Of a DNA stretch of 64,000 bases, positions 36,254-44,735 are shown one piece after another. The stretch is from Caballeronia peredens (GTDB lineage Bacteria; Pseudomonadota; Gammaproteobacteria; Burkholderiales; Burkholderiaceae). The stretch covers positions 186,001 to 250,000 of the forward strand of contig FCOH02000001.1 in the NCBI GenBank assembly GCA_001544595.2, written 5' to 3'. The notes beneath the pieces are model-generated. The model was given only the letters and a program-made list of their open reading frames with translations, was not told the DNA's origin and made no database searches. A program made the translations under genes and the position numbers. Positions within the stretch are counted from its first letter, which is position 1. The number at the start of each line of letters is the position of its first letter.

Positions 36254-37660
36254 TCAGTAACCGGTGACGGTGGGCGCTTTCGCTTGCGCCGTTCGTCCGG
36301 GAAGCGCGGCGGGCGGCATGATGTCGACGTCGGGACCGGCGCGCAGCCAGCGCCGCGCGAGCACGAAGAACGTGATCAGCAACACCACGTAAAAGGCGAG
36401 GAACATCGCGATGCTGAGCGAGACAGCTGAAGCCGGGATTGTCGAAACCGCATCGCGCGTGCGTTGCAGGCCGTACACGACCCACGGCTGGCGTCCGACT
36501 TCACGAACGATCCAGCCCGCTTCGACGGCCACATAAGGCAGCGGAATGGCGAACACCCATGCGAGCAAGAGCTTGCGTTGCGCGAGCAGCGCTTCGATAC
36601 TGCCGCGTGTCTTGCGCAGCGCATACGCGGTCCAGAACGCGAGCAGCATGAACGCGAAGCCGATGCCCGCCATCACGCGAAACGCGTAATAGAGCAGCGG
36701 AATCGCGGGCGGCTGATCTTCGCGCTTGAAGTCCTTGAGGCCTTTCACCTGCCCGTGCAGCGTGTGCGTGCCGAGCACGCTCAGCATGCCGGGCACTTCG
36801 AGCGACCAGTCGTTGCGTTGCGCATTCTGGTCCGGCCACGCGAGCAGCGACCACGATGCGCCCGTGCCCGGCGCGTTGGTCGTCCAGTGTCCTTCGATGG
36901 CGGCGCCTTTCGCCGGCTGTGTTTCGAACACGCTGACGCCGCTCGAATCGCCGAGCCAGATCTGCAGCGGCGCGATGAAGACGAGCACCGTCAGCGCGAG
37001 ACGAAACGAACGCACGAAGAACTCGGGATGACGATGGCGAAAGAGATTCCATGCGGAGATGCCGGCAATCACGAACATGCCGGTTTCGATGGCCGCGACC
37101 CACATGTGCGACACGCCCCACACCATGTCCGGATTGAAGATGGCGGCGAGAAAATCCGTCACGACGATCTTGCCGTCGACGATCGAATAGCCCGCGGGCG
37201 TCTGCATCCACGAGTTGGCGACCATGATCCAGAACGCCGAGATGCTGGAGCCGAGCGCGACCATCGACGTCGCGAACAGATGCACGCCGCGCGACACGCG
37301 TCCCCAGCCGAGCAGCATCACACCGATGAAGCCCGCTTCCAGCATGAAGGCCATCGCGCCTTCGAAGCCGAGAATGTTGCCGATGAACTGGCCGCTGAAC
37401 TGCGAGAAACCGGCCCAGTTGGTGCCGAACTGAAACTCCATCGGAATGCCGCTCACCACGCCGACCGCGAAGTTCAGCACGAGGAGCTTGCTCCAGAAGC
37501 GTGCATGCCGGTAGTACGCGAGATCGCCGGTGCGGATCCACAGTACTTCGACGAGCACGAGAAACGCGGACAAGCTGATCGTGAGAATCGGCCAGAGAAT
37601 ATGGAAGATCGCGGTCATCGCAAACTGTGCGCGCGACAGGTCGAGTACATGATCAAGCAT
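36254..37660 (-). CDS. cioA: Cytochrome bd-type quinol oxidase subunit I (CIO type)
   Basis: Protein of 468 residues, shorter than Escherichia coli CydA (about 520), consistent with the short Q-loop of the cyanide-insensitive (CIO) branch. Landmarks: LSRAQFAMTAIFHILWPILTI (heme b595 His region), GIPMEFQFGTNWAGFSQFSG, and the quinol-binding GREVGRQPWVVYGLQRTRDAVS (written here without its leading residues). It reduces oxygen to water with electrons from ubiquinol. The start ATG overlaps the end of the YdeP-like gene by eight bases, so the oxidase and molybdoenzyme are translationally linked. Confidence 0.94.
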   Translation of the reverse strand: MLDHVLDLSRAQFAMTAIFHILWPILTISLSAFLVLVEVLWIRTGDLAYYRHARFWSKLLVLNFAVGVVSGIPMEFQFGTNWAGFSQFSGQFIGNILGFEGAMAFMLEAGFIGVMLLGWGRVSRGVHLFATSMVALGSSISAFWIMVANSWMQTPAGYSIVDGKIVVTDFLAAIFNPDMVWGVSHMWVAAIETGMFVIAGISAWNLFRHRHPEFFVRSFRLALTVLVFIAPLQIWLGDSSGVSVFETQPAKGAAIEGHWTTNAPGTGASWSLLAWPDQNAQRNDWSLEVPGMLSVLGTHTLHGQVKGLKDFKREDQPPAIPLLYYAFRVMAGIGFAFMLLAFWTAYALRKTRGSIEALLAQRKLLLAWVFAIPLPYVAVEAGWIVREVGRQPWVVYGLQRTRDAVSTIPASAVSLSIAMFLAFYVVLLITFFVLARRWLRAGPDVDIMPPAALPGRTAQAKAPTVTGY

Positions 37661-39995
37661 GATGTTCGTGTCCGTGTTGAACAGCGGTGGCGCGCAAGGC
37701 GGATACGTCGCCGGCATCGCTCGGCACGACCTTCACCGGCACCGACTTGTAGGCGGGCGTGCGGCTTTGCGGATCGAACGCGTGCAGCGGCACGAGCGGA
37801 TTCACCTCCGGGTAATACGCGCCGCAGCAGCCGTCGGGGAGCGAGTATTCGACGATCTTGAAGTTGCGGATCACGCGCTCGATGCCGTCGTCGGCAATGG
37901 CGAAGAGATCGACGCGATCGCCCGCGCGCAGGTTGCGCTTCTTCAGTTCGCGCGCGTTAATGAACACGACGTCGCGCTGGCCGAACACGCCGCGATAGCG
38001 GTCCGAATGCGAGTAGAGCGTCGTGTTGTATTGATCGTGGCTGCGCATCGTGGTGAGCGCGAGCGCGTCGGGATCGTCCTGCACGGGGTTTTCGTCGAGT
38101 CCGTCGAACACGAGAAAATTCGCGCGGCCGGTCTTCGTATCCCACACGCGCTCGCGCGCCGGCGATGTCAGATGAAAGCCGCCCGGCACGCGAATGCGTG
38201 CGTTGTATGCCTGAAAAATCGGGAACACGATTTCGATCGCATCGCGAATGCGGTCATAACTCGCGACGAGATGCTCCCACGGCACGCGCGATTTCTCGCC
38301 GAGCGTCGCACGCGCAATGCCGGCGACGATGGCCGGTTCGCTCATCAGAAACGGCGACGCGGGCTCGTTGCGGCCGGCGGAGGCGTGCACCATCGACATC
38401 GAATCCTCGACGGTGATCGACTGCGGTCCGTCCGCCTGAATGTCGATCTCGGTGCGCCCGAGGCACGGCAAAATCAGCGCGTCCTTGCCGTGCACGAGAT
38501 GACTGCGGTTGAGCTTGGTCGCGATATGAACCGTCAGTTCGAGTTCGCGGATGTCGTTCTGCAGGCGCGCCCAGTCCGGAATCGCGGCCGCGAAATTGCC
38601 GCCGAGCGCCATGAATACTTTCGCTTCGCCGCGCGTCATCGAATCGAGCGTGGCGACGACATCGTTGCCGTGCTTTGACGGCGGCGTGAACCCGAACGCG
38701 CGCTCGATGCCCGCGATCAGTTGCGCGTTCGGCTTCTCCGTGATGCCGACCGTACGATTGCCCTGCACGTTCGAGTGCCCGCGCACCGGACAGATGCCCG
38801 CACCCGGCCGTCCGACATTGCCGCGCAACAGCGCGAGATTCGCGATCTGCTGCACGTTCTCCGTGCCGCGATGATGCTGCGTGATGCCCATGCCGTACAC
38901 GAGAATCGCGTTCTTCGCCCGCATATAGATGTTCGCGGCGTTGCCGATCTCGTCGCGCGTGAGGCCGGACGTTTGCTCGATCGCGTCCCAGCGCGTCGCG
39001 CGCAGATCGGCGAGCAGCGCATCGATGCCGTGCGTATGGCCTTCGATGAACTCGACGTCGAGCACGCGCGGCTGGTCGGCGGCGATCGCGGCATCGTCGG
39101 CTTCGACGATCGCCTTCATCATGCCCTTGAGCACGGCGACATCGCCGCCCACGCGCACCTGATACAGAAACGAGCTGATGTTCGTGAAGCCGAGCGTCGC
39201 CATTTCGACGGGATTCTGCGGTGACGCGAAGCGTTCGAGCGCGCGCTCGCGAAACGGATTGAACGACACGATTTTCGCGCCGCGCCGCGCCGCCGAGTGC
39301 AAATCGCTCATCATGCGCGGGCTGTTGGTGCCGGGATTCTGACCGAAGATGAAGATTGCATCCGCGTGTTCGAAGTCTTCCAGCAGCACCGTGCCCTTGC
39401 CCACACCGATGGACTGCGGCAAGCCCACGCTCGTCGCTTCATGGCACATGTTCGAGCAATCGGGGAAGTTGTTGGTGCCGAACTCGCGCACGAAAAGCTG
39501 ATACAGAAACGCCGCTTCGTTCGATGCGCGCCCCGATGTATAAAAATCGGCCTGGTCTGGATGTTCGAGCGCATTCAGATGGCGGCCGACGAGCGCGAAG
39601 GCATCGTCCCACTCGATCGACACATAGCGGTCGGATGCCGCGTCATAAACCATCGGATGCGTGAGACGGCCCGCCATTTCCAGGTCGTAATCGTTCCATG
39701 CAGCGAGTTCGGAGACACTGTGCTTCGCGAAGAACTCGGGCGTGCAGCGCATTGCCGTGGCTTCCCACGCGACCGCTTTCGCGCCGTTCTCGCAGAACTC
39801 GAACGACGACGTGTGCTTCGGATCGGGCCATGCGCAGCCGGGGCAATCGAAGCCTTGCGGCTGGTTCATGTGCAGGAGCGTCTGCGCGCCGGATACCGGA
39901 ATGCCCTGAATCGTCAATGCCTCGCCGGTGGCCTTCAATGCGCCCCAGCCGCCGGCCGGCTCGCTATAGATGCGTATTACTTTCTTTTCGCTCAT
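37653..39995 (-). CDS. FdhF/YdeP-family molybdopterin oxidoreductase
   Basis: Protein of 780 residues, the usual size for E. coli YdeP-like proteins (about 760). Visible landmarks: DCPGCAWPDP near the N-terminus, DCSNMCHEATSVGLPQSIGVGKGTV (region of the molybdenum-proximal residue), IFIFGQNPGTNSPRMMSDLHSAARRGAKI for cofactor binding, and DLFAIADDGIERVIRNF in the C-terminal cap. The complete four-cysteine [4Fe-4S] motif of true formate dehydrogenases is not obvious. YdeP is associated with acid resistance in E. coli, but its substrate is unknown. It lies between moaA and cioAB on the same strand, suggesting electron delivery to the quinone pool and CIO oxidase (inference). Confidence 0.88.
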   Translation of the reverse strand: MSEKKVIRIYSEPAGGWGALKATGEALTIQGIPVSGAQTLLHMNQPQGFDCPGCAWPDPKHTSSFEFCENGAKAVAWEATAMRCTPEFFAKHSVSELAAWNDYDLEMAGRLTHPMVYDAASDRYVSIEWDDAFALVGRHLNALEHPDQADFYTSGRASNEAAFLYQLFVREFGTNNFPDCSNMCHEATSVGLPQSIGVGKGTVLLEDFEHADAIFIFGQNPGTNSPRMMSDLHSAARRGAKIVSFNPFRERALERFASPQNPVEMATLGFTNISSFLYQVRVGGDVAVLKGMMKAIVEADDAAIAADQPRVLDVEFIEGHTHGIDALLADLRATRWDAIEQTSGLTRDEIGNAANIYMRAKNAILVYGMGITQHHRGTENVQQIANLALLRGNVGRPGAGICPVRGHSNVQGNRTVGITEKPNAQLIAGIERAFGFTPPSKHGNDVVATLDSMTRGEAKVFMALGGNFAAAIPDWARLQNDIRELELTVHIATKLNRSHLVHGKDALILPCLGRTEIDIQADGPQSITVEDSMSMVHASAGRNEPASPFLMSEPAIVAGIARATLGEKSRVPWEHLVASYDRIRDAIEIVFPIFQAYNARIRVPGGFHLTSPARERVWDTKTGRANFLVFDGLDENPVQDDPDALALTTMRSHDQYNTTLYSHSDRYRGVFGQRDVVFINARELKKRNLRAGDRVDLFAIADDGIERVIRNFKIVEYSLPDGCCGAYYPEVNPLVPLHAFDPQSRTPAYKSVPVKVVPSDAGDVSALRATAVQHGHEHHA

Positions 39996-40128
39996 TTCGT
40001 TCGCCTCGCAAACAATGCAGTTCGTGGAGTGGGTTGATCGTGATGATCGTCGTTCGGATTTCGTCGGTCTTGCGTAATAGCCCGCCTGTTTGCGATCCGC
40101 ACGGACGATGCGCGCAAGCGCCACGCGC

Positions 40129-41184
40129 TTATCCGCCGACGAGCGACATGCGCACGGTCGGATAGCGCTTGCGCGTGTCCTGCGGCGGCTTCGTGCCGCG
40201 GAGTTCCGAATAGCGGTCGTCGCGTTGTGTCCACTGCGCGCGGACGACGTCGATCAATTCATCCGATGTGATCGATGCATCGAGCCACGGCTTGAGATCG
40301 AACGATTGCGTCGCGAAGAGGCAGGAGAAGAGTTGTCCGTCGGCGGAGACGCGTGCGCGCGAACACGTCGAACAAAAGGGATGCGACATGCTCGATACGA
40401 AGCCCACGCGCGCGAGACCGTCCGTGAAGCGATAGTTCACGGAGGTCGAACCGATATCGGCGCCGCTGTCCGCTTCGAGTGAAAAGTGCCTTTGCAGAAG
40501 GGCCAGAATGCGATCGGAGTGAACGATCTTGTCCTGACTCCATCCATGCGCGCCGCCGACATCCATGTATTCGATGAAGCGCAGATCGACCGGCCTGCGA
40601 TGAAAGTGACGCGCGAGCGGCAGTATCTGCGACTCGTTCACGCCCTTCTCGACCACGACGTTGATCTTGAGCGGCGCCAGACCTGCATCGATGGCCGCGT
40701 CGATACCTTCCAGCACGCGCGCGACAGGAAAGCCGACGCCGTTCATGCGCGCGAAGAGATCGTCGTCGATGGCATCGAGACTGACGGTGACGCGTCTCAG
40801 TCCCGCCTGCTTCAACGCATGCGCGCGCGCGGCGAGCAGCGAACCGTTGGTCGTGAGCGCGAGATCGGTATCGAGCGTCGCGAGACGTGCAATCAACGCT
40901 TCGAGCCCTTTGCGCAACAGCGGCTCGCCGCCTGTCAGGCGAATTTTCTCGACGCCGAGTTGCGTGAACGCGCGGCACATCGTGAACATCTGATCGAAGG
41001 AGAGCCATTCATCGGACGACATGAACGGATAGTCTTTCGTGAAGATTTCCTTCGGCATGCAATACGAGCAGCGGAAATTGCATTGATCGATGACCGACAG
41101 CCGAAGGTCTTTAAGCGCGCGGCCGCGTCGATCGAGTGGACGCAGTTCGGCGCGCGCGAGAGGCGGTAAATCCAGGGTGTTCAA
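40129..41184 (-). CDS. moaA: GTP 3',8-cyclase, first step of molybdenum cofactor synthesis
   Basis: Radical-SAM enzyme converting GTP to 3',8-cyclo-GTP. The N-terminal [4Fe-4S] motif is CNFRCSYC (Cys-x3-Cys-x2-Cys), followed by GGEPLLRKG; the C-terminal cluster is at CSTCSRARVSADGQLFSC. The start is uncertain: a TTG at 41184 has a good RBS (GGGAG, 7-base spacing) and gives about 351 residues, while a GTG at 41253 would add 23. It is 133 bases upstream of the YdeP-like molybdoenzyme and probably feeds cofactor to it. No other moa or moe genes are in the window, so this is likely an accessory copy. Confidence 0.9.
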   Translation of the reverse strand: MNTLDLPPLARAELRPLDRRGRALKDLRLSVIDQCNFRCSYCMPKEIFTKDYPFMSSDEWLSFDQMFTMCRAFTQLGVEKIRLTGGEPLLRKGLEALIARLATLDTDLALTTNGSLLAARAHALKQAGLRRVTVSLDAIDDDLFARMNGVGFPVARVLEGIDAAIDAGLAPLKINVVVEKGVNESQILPLARHFHRRPVDLRFIEYMDVGGAHGWSQDKIVHSDRILALLQRHFSLEADSGADIGSTSVNYRFTDGLARVGFVSSMSHPFCSTCSRARVSADGQLFSCLFATQSFDLKPWLDASITSDELIDVVRAQWTQRDDRYSELRGTKPPQDTRKRYPTVRMSLVGG

Positions 41185-41291
41185 AGGGGCGCTCCCAGGC
41201 TTGAATCCAGGCGGGTTCAAGATAAGCGAGGGATGCCGAGGCAACCATTGCACGTACGCGTTGCGTGCTCAATGGTTCGGGTGATGCGGAT

Positions 41292-41303
41292 ATACGAAGG
41301 TAT
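41292..41303. promoter_or_regulatory. ATACC-like symmetric motif upstream of moaA
   Basis: Read on the minus strand it is ATACCTTCGTAT, one base different from ATACCTTGGTAT at 18250. It lies about 108 bases before the proposed moaA start (about 39 before the GTG alternative). It may mark the promoter of the moaA-ydeP-cioAB unit. Confidence 0.35.
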
Positions 41304-41330
41304 GAAGGAAGGCCGCCGGTGAACGTGCGG

Positions 41331-41380
41331 TCCTCTCTCTGAACCTCGGCGGATCGGGGTGCCAAGGGTCCGAGAGAGGA
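41331..41380. terminator. Long imperfect hairpin between moaA and the first peptide gene
   Basis: TCCTCTCTC at 41331-41339 pairs with GAGAGAGGA at 41372-41380. The pairing continues inward with a few mismatches for about 19 positions. It lies downstream of the peptide-gene stop at 41423 (minus strand), so it probably terminates that transcript and insulates moaA. Confidence 0.55.
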
Positions 41381-41422
41381 GACGATGACTTCTCGTCCCT
41401 TCTCTCTTCAGAGCGCGGGCTC

Positions 41423-41683
41423 TTAGAGCTTCACGCCCTGGAGCAGGCTGCCGACCGAAGCGAGCGACTTCGTGACGTTGGTCACGTCGACATCGGTGTG
41501 CGTCGATGCATCCACTTGCGTGACGGGCGCGATGTTGGTTTGCGGGCTGGCGAACGAGACGCCGCCGGCTTGCAGGTTGGCGTTGATGCCGTTGTTCTGG
41601 AAGATGCTGTTGCCGCCGACGATGGCGCCCATTTCAGCGCGGTCGAGGTCTTTGCTAACGGCCAGGTTGTCGATCTTCAGCAT
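41423..41683 (-). CDS. Small peptide with double-glycine leader, copy 1
   Basis: Protein of 86 residues. The first 24 residues end in LDRAEMGAIVGG. Counting back from the second Gly, L is at -12, E at -8, M at -7, I at -4 and GG at -2/-1, which fits the double-glycine leader consensus of peptides cleaved by C39-peptidase ABC exporters. The core (62 residues) is rich in Asn, Gln, Ser, Thr and Val, has no cysteine and carries FQNNGINAN, FASPQTN and SVGSLLQGVK. There is an excellent RBS (AGGAG, 7 bases from ATG 41683) and a sigma-54 promoter about 64 bases upstream. It is a paralogue of 45795-46052. Secretion is inferred; no exporter gene is in the window. Confidence 0.85.
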   Translation of the reverse strand: MLKIDNLAVSKDLDRAEMGAIVGGNSIFQNNGINANLQAGGVSFASPQTNIAPVTQVDASTHTDVDVTNVTKSLASVGSLLQGVKL

Positions 41684-41746
41684 GATGAATCTCCTAATCA
41701 CTTGGTTGGCTGGATGAGCACCAATCGTTGCGCTCGCAGCTACATA

Positions 41747-41762
41747 TGCGAGAGGTGTGCCA
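41747..41762 (-). promoter_or_regulatory. Sigma-54 promoter of peptide copy 1
   Basis: On the minus strand TGGCACA-CCTC-TCGCA: GG and GC are 12 positions apart, matching TGGCACG-N4-TTGC with two mismatches. The predicted start of transcription is near 41736, giving a leader of about 53 bases. The same element occurs at the same distance before peptide copy 2. Confidence 0.75.
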
Positions 41763-41940
41763 AGTGTCGCTAGAAGATCTATTCGGTTAATCTAAGGCGC
41801 TGAAAATGCGAACGAATTTATGTTCTTTGAGCGAATTTAAAGCAAATTATCGCGCTTCTTTTCTAAAGAAAATGTCTGCGCGCAGAAAACAGATCAGAGC
41901 GATCTGTCTGTGCGTGACAGACAGGTCGCGCAGAGAAGCC

Positions 41941-42639
41941 TTAAAACTTTTCGACCCAGGGCCTGAGCTCCAATTCCCAGCTCCAAGCACTGCGATGCTG
42001 ACGCAATACGTCGATGTAGGACTGCGCGATGGCATCGGGATCGAGCGTGCTGTCGGGCGTTCCCGATGCATCGCTGCGATCCGCGCGCACTGCGCCGTCG
42101 ATCACGAAATGCGCGACGTGAATGCCTTTGGGCGATAGTTCGCGCGCGGCGCTCTGCGCAAGGCCGCGTAGCGCGAACTTGCCCATCGCGAACGGCGCCG
42201 AGAGTGCGTAGCCTTTGACGCCGGCAGTCGCGCCCGTCAGCAGGATCGCGCCGTGGCCGGCCGGCACCATGCGCTTCGCGGCTTGCTGCACCGCGTAGAA
42301 AGCGCCCAGCGCGGACACCGCGACCGCGCGTTCGACCTCCGCGGGATCGAGTTCCGCGATCGGTCCGCGCACGCGCCCGCTCGCGTTGTAGATCACGATC
42401 TCCGGTGCGCCGATGCGCGCTTCGGTCTCCGCGAACAGCGCATCGATCTGGCCGGCTTCGGATGCGTCGACGGGCAGCGCGATCGCGCCGGTTTCATCGA
42501 TGAGCGACGCGAGCTTGTCGACACGGCGCGCCGCGATCACCACCGGCATGTTCGCCGCGCGCAGGCGTCGGGTGAGAGAGGCGCTGATGCCGGAACCGGC
42601 GCCGATGATGAGTGCGCTGCGGTAAGGAATATCGCTCAT
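41941..42639 (-). CDS. SDR-family protein with Tyr-to-Phe change
   Basis: Protein of 232 residues with a Rossmann fold. The glycine motif is GAGSGISASL (residues about 13-22), and NASG replaces the usual NNAG. The segment corresponding to the catalytic Tyr-x3-Lys reads Phe-Ala-Met-Gly-Lys, so the catalytic tyrosine is absent. Related proteobacterial proteins with IHVAHFVIDGAV share this feature, so it looks like a subfamily trait, not damage. The reaction is therefore unclear. It is 95 bases downstream of the second SDR gene on the same strand. Confidence 0.85.
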   Translation of the reverse strand: MSDIPYRSALIIGAGSGISASLTRRLRAANMPVVIAARRVDKLASLIDETGAIALPVDASEAGQIDALFAETEARIGAPEIVIYNASGRVRGPIAELDPAEVERAVAVSALGAFYAVQQAAKRMVPAGHGAILLTGATAGVKGYALSAPFAMGKFALRGLAQSAARELSPKGIHVAHFVIDGAVRADRSDASGTPDSTLDPDAIAQSYIDVLRQHRSAWSWELELRPWVEKF

Positions 42640-42734
42640 GATTTCACGCTCGAAGGATCGGAATCGAGCGATCGATCATAAACGTTAGCGGCAATCGCTG
42701 CCCGTTACGCCCATCTTGACGATCACCGCGCGTA

Positions 42735-43490
42735 TCAGATCTGCGCCTGGCCGCCGTCCGCGAAGATCTCGGCGCCGTTGATGAAGCTCGAATCATCGGA
42801 AGCGAGGAACGTGACGACCTTCGCGATTTCGCCGGGCGCCGCGAGCCGGCCGATCGGCACGAGCGACGTGAGATACGCAAGCAGTCCGTCCTGCGCTTCC
42901 TTCGATGCGCCGCCGAGTTCCGCGAGGCCCACGGTATGCGTCGATCCCGGACTCACGACATTCACGCGGATGCCGCGTTCCTTGAGATCGAGCACCCAGC
43001 TTCGCGCGAGCGCCCGGACCGCCGCCTTCGATGCGCTGTAGATGCTGAAAGCGGGCGTTCCCTTCGAGCCCGCGATCGAGCCGGTAAGAACGATCGAGCC
43101 GCCGCGCTGCATCAGCGGCAACGCCTTCTGCACGGTGAAGACGACGGCGCGAACGTTGCGCGCAAACGTATCGTCGAAATGCTGCGCGGTGATTTCGCCG
43201 AGCGGCAACATGCTGCCGCCGCCCGCGTTGGCGAACAGAATGTCGAGACGGCCTTCGTCCGCGCGAATGCGGGCCATCAGTGCGTCGAGATCTTCGTCGC
43301 GAGTGACATCACCTCGAATGCCTTGCGCGCCGTGGCCGATTTCGCGCACGGCCGCATCCAGTTCCGTCTGACGTCTTCCGGTTATATAGACCTTCGCGCC
43401 CTCGCGAGCGAGTTCAAGTGCCGACGCCAGTCCGATGCCGCTCGTGCCGCCCGTGACCAACGCAATTTTCCCTTCGAGACGCTTGTTCAT
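42735..43490 (-). CDS. SDR-family NAD(P)-dependent oxidoreductase
   Basis: Protein of 251 residues, classical SDR. Cofactor motif TGGTSGIG (near residues 14-21), NAGG, catalytic Ser in TGSIAGSKG and Tyr-x3-Lys in [19 protein letters not shown]-type ending ([11 protein letters not shown]). It has a good RBS (GGAGG). It is encoded divergently from the LysR gene at 43634, which probably controls it. The substrate is unknown. Confidence 0.92.
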   Translation of the reverse strand: MNKRLEGKIALVTGGTSGIGLASALELAREGAKVYITGRRQTELDAAVREIGHGAQGIRGDVTRDEDLDALMARIRADEGRLDILFANAGGGSMLPLGEITAQHFDDTFARNVRAVVFTVQKALPLMQRGGSIVLTGSIAGSKGTPAFSIYSASKAAVRALARSWVLDLKERGIRVNVVSPGSTHTVGLAELGGASKEAQDGLLAYLTSLVPIGRLAAPGEIAKVVTFLASDDSSFINGAEIFADGGQAQI

Positions 43491-43543
43491 GCTGACCTCC
43501 GGTTGAATGAAAGTATCGATGAGGCAAAGATAAGCGTTTCTCT

Positions 43544-43601
43544 TTAGCGAATAAATGGCTCATTTTATAAATCATTTTTTATAGGCATGAATAATCGCTA
43601 A
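43544..43601. promoter_or_regulatory. Operator region between SDR and LysR genes
   Basis: TTAGCGA at 43544-43550 is mirrored by TCGCTAA at 43595-43601, with more matches extending inward, in an AT-rich spacer between divergent genes. It is a likely binding region for the LysR protein, based on symmetry and position. Confidence 0.5.
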
Positions 43602-43633
43602 GATGACCGCTTCGTTATCTGTGCGGAGCGTAT

Positions 43634-44572
43634 ATGGATCAGCTTCTCGCGTTGCGCGTGTTCGTTCGTATCGCGGAATCCGGCGGATTCGGCCGGGCGG
43701 CAGACATGTTGAACATGCCCAAGCCCACAGTCACAAAGCTGATTCAGGATCTCGAATCGCATCTGGGAACCCGGCTTTTTCAGCGCTCCACGCGCAAGGT
43801 GACCGTGACGGCGGAAGGGCAGACCTACTACGCGCACGCGATCAAGGTGCTCGCCGATGTCGAGGAAATGGACACCCTTTTCGCCGATGCGCGCGGTGGT
43901 CCTCGCGGCCGCTTGCGCGTCGATGTCGGGTCGTCGCTTGCCAATCTGATTCTGTTGCCGCATCTGCCTTCGTTTCGACGACGCTATCCGGAGATTCAAC
44001 TCGAACTAGGTGTAAGCGACCGCGAGGTGGATTTGATCGGCGACGGTGTCGATTGCGTGATTCGCGGTGGAGAACTCACGGACACATCGCTCATTGCCAG
44101 ACGGCTCGCGAGCCTTGCCTGGGGCACGTATGCATCGTCGGACTATGTGGAAGCGCGCGGCATACCCACGCATCCGGGTGAACTGCTCGCGGCGCACGAC
44201 GTCATCGCCTATTTCTCGTCGCGCACCGGCCGCATCTTCGAATTGATGTTCGAACACGGCGACGAGGCCATGCGCATCGATCCACGCGGCGGACGCGGCG
44301 TGTCGGTCAACGAAAGCACCGCGCATCTGACCGCGCTGGTGAGCGGTCTGGGCGTCGGTCAGACGTTCGCCTTCATGGCCGCGCCGTGGCTCGAAAGCGG
44401 CGGCCTCGTGGCGTTGCTGCCGCAATGGACGCGTCCGCTGCATCCGCTGAGCATCGTGTTTCCGAAGTCCAGACACGACAGCGCGCGCATGCGGGCTTTC
44501 GTGGACTGGGTTCTCGACGTGTTCCGGCCGTATGACGCCGCGCAGGAACGCCGGCCGCCGGCGTCCGGGTGA
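43634..44572 (+). CDS. LysR-family transcriptional regulator
   Basis: Protein of 312 residues. The N-terminal winged HTH is MDQLLALRVFVRIAESGGFGRAADMLNMPKPTVTKLIQDLESHLGTRLFQRSTRKV. The effector domain follows (GRLRVDVGSSLANLILLPHLPSF, VDCVIRGGEL). It belongs to the group often paired with oxidoreductases. It is divergent from the SDR pair, with the inverted repeat between them. The lipoprotein gene downstream is 163 bases away and probably separate. Confidence 0.93.
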   Translation: MDQLLALRVFVRIAESGGFGRAADMLNMPKPTVTKLIQDLESHLGTRLFQRSTRKVTVTAEGQTYYAHAIKVLADVEEMDTLFADARGGPRGRLRVDVGSSLANLILLPHLPSFRRRYPEIQLELGVSDREVDLIGDGVDCVIRGGELTDTSLIARRLASLAWGTYASSDYVEARGIPTHPGELLAAHDVIAYFSSRTGRIFELMFEHGDEAMRIDPRGGRGVSVNESTAHLTALVSGLGVGQTFAFMAAPWLESGGLVALLPQWTRPLHPLSIVFPKSRHDSARMRAFVDWVLDVFRPYDAAQERRPPASG

Positions 44573-44735
44573 TTCTCCACGCGATAAGACATTCCCTCTG
44601 TCGAATGGCCGTGCGCGCTACTACGCATTGCCTTTTGAACGCAACTCTGCAAATGTAGTCGCCGCTGTATATTCCAAAATATAACGAGCGACACTATGCG
44701 CACACCTGTCGCTCCATACCGGAGGGAGTTGACCG

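Noticed and set aside
41185..41290. Molybdenum cofactor riboswitch before moaA
   Set aside because: No conserved structure could be recognised in this short leader. A covariance-model search would be needed.
41731..41752. CTCGCA/TGCGAG hairpin upstream of both peptide genes, first read as an attenuator
   Set aside because: It overlaps the -12 element and the predicted start of transcription, so most of it would not be in the transcript. The conservation is better explained by the sigma-54 promoter.
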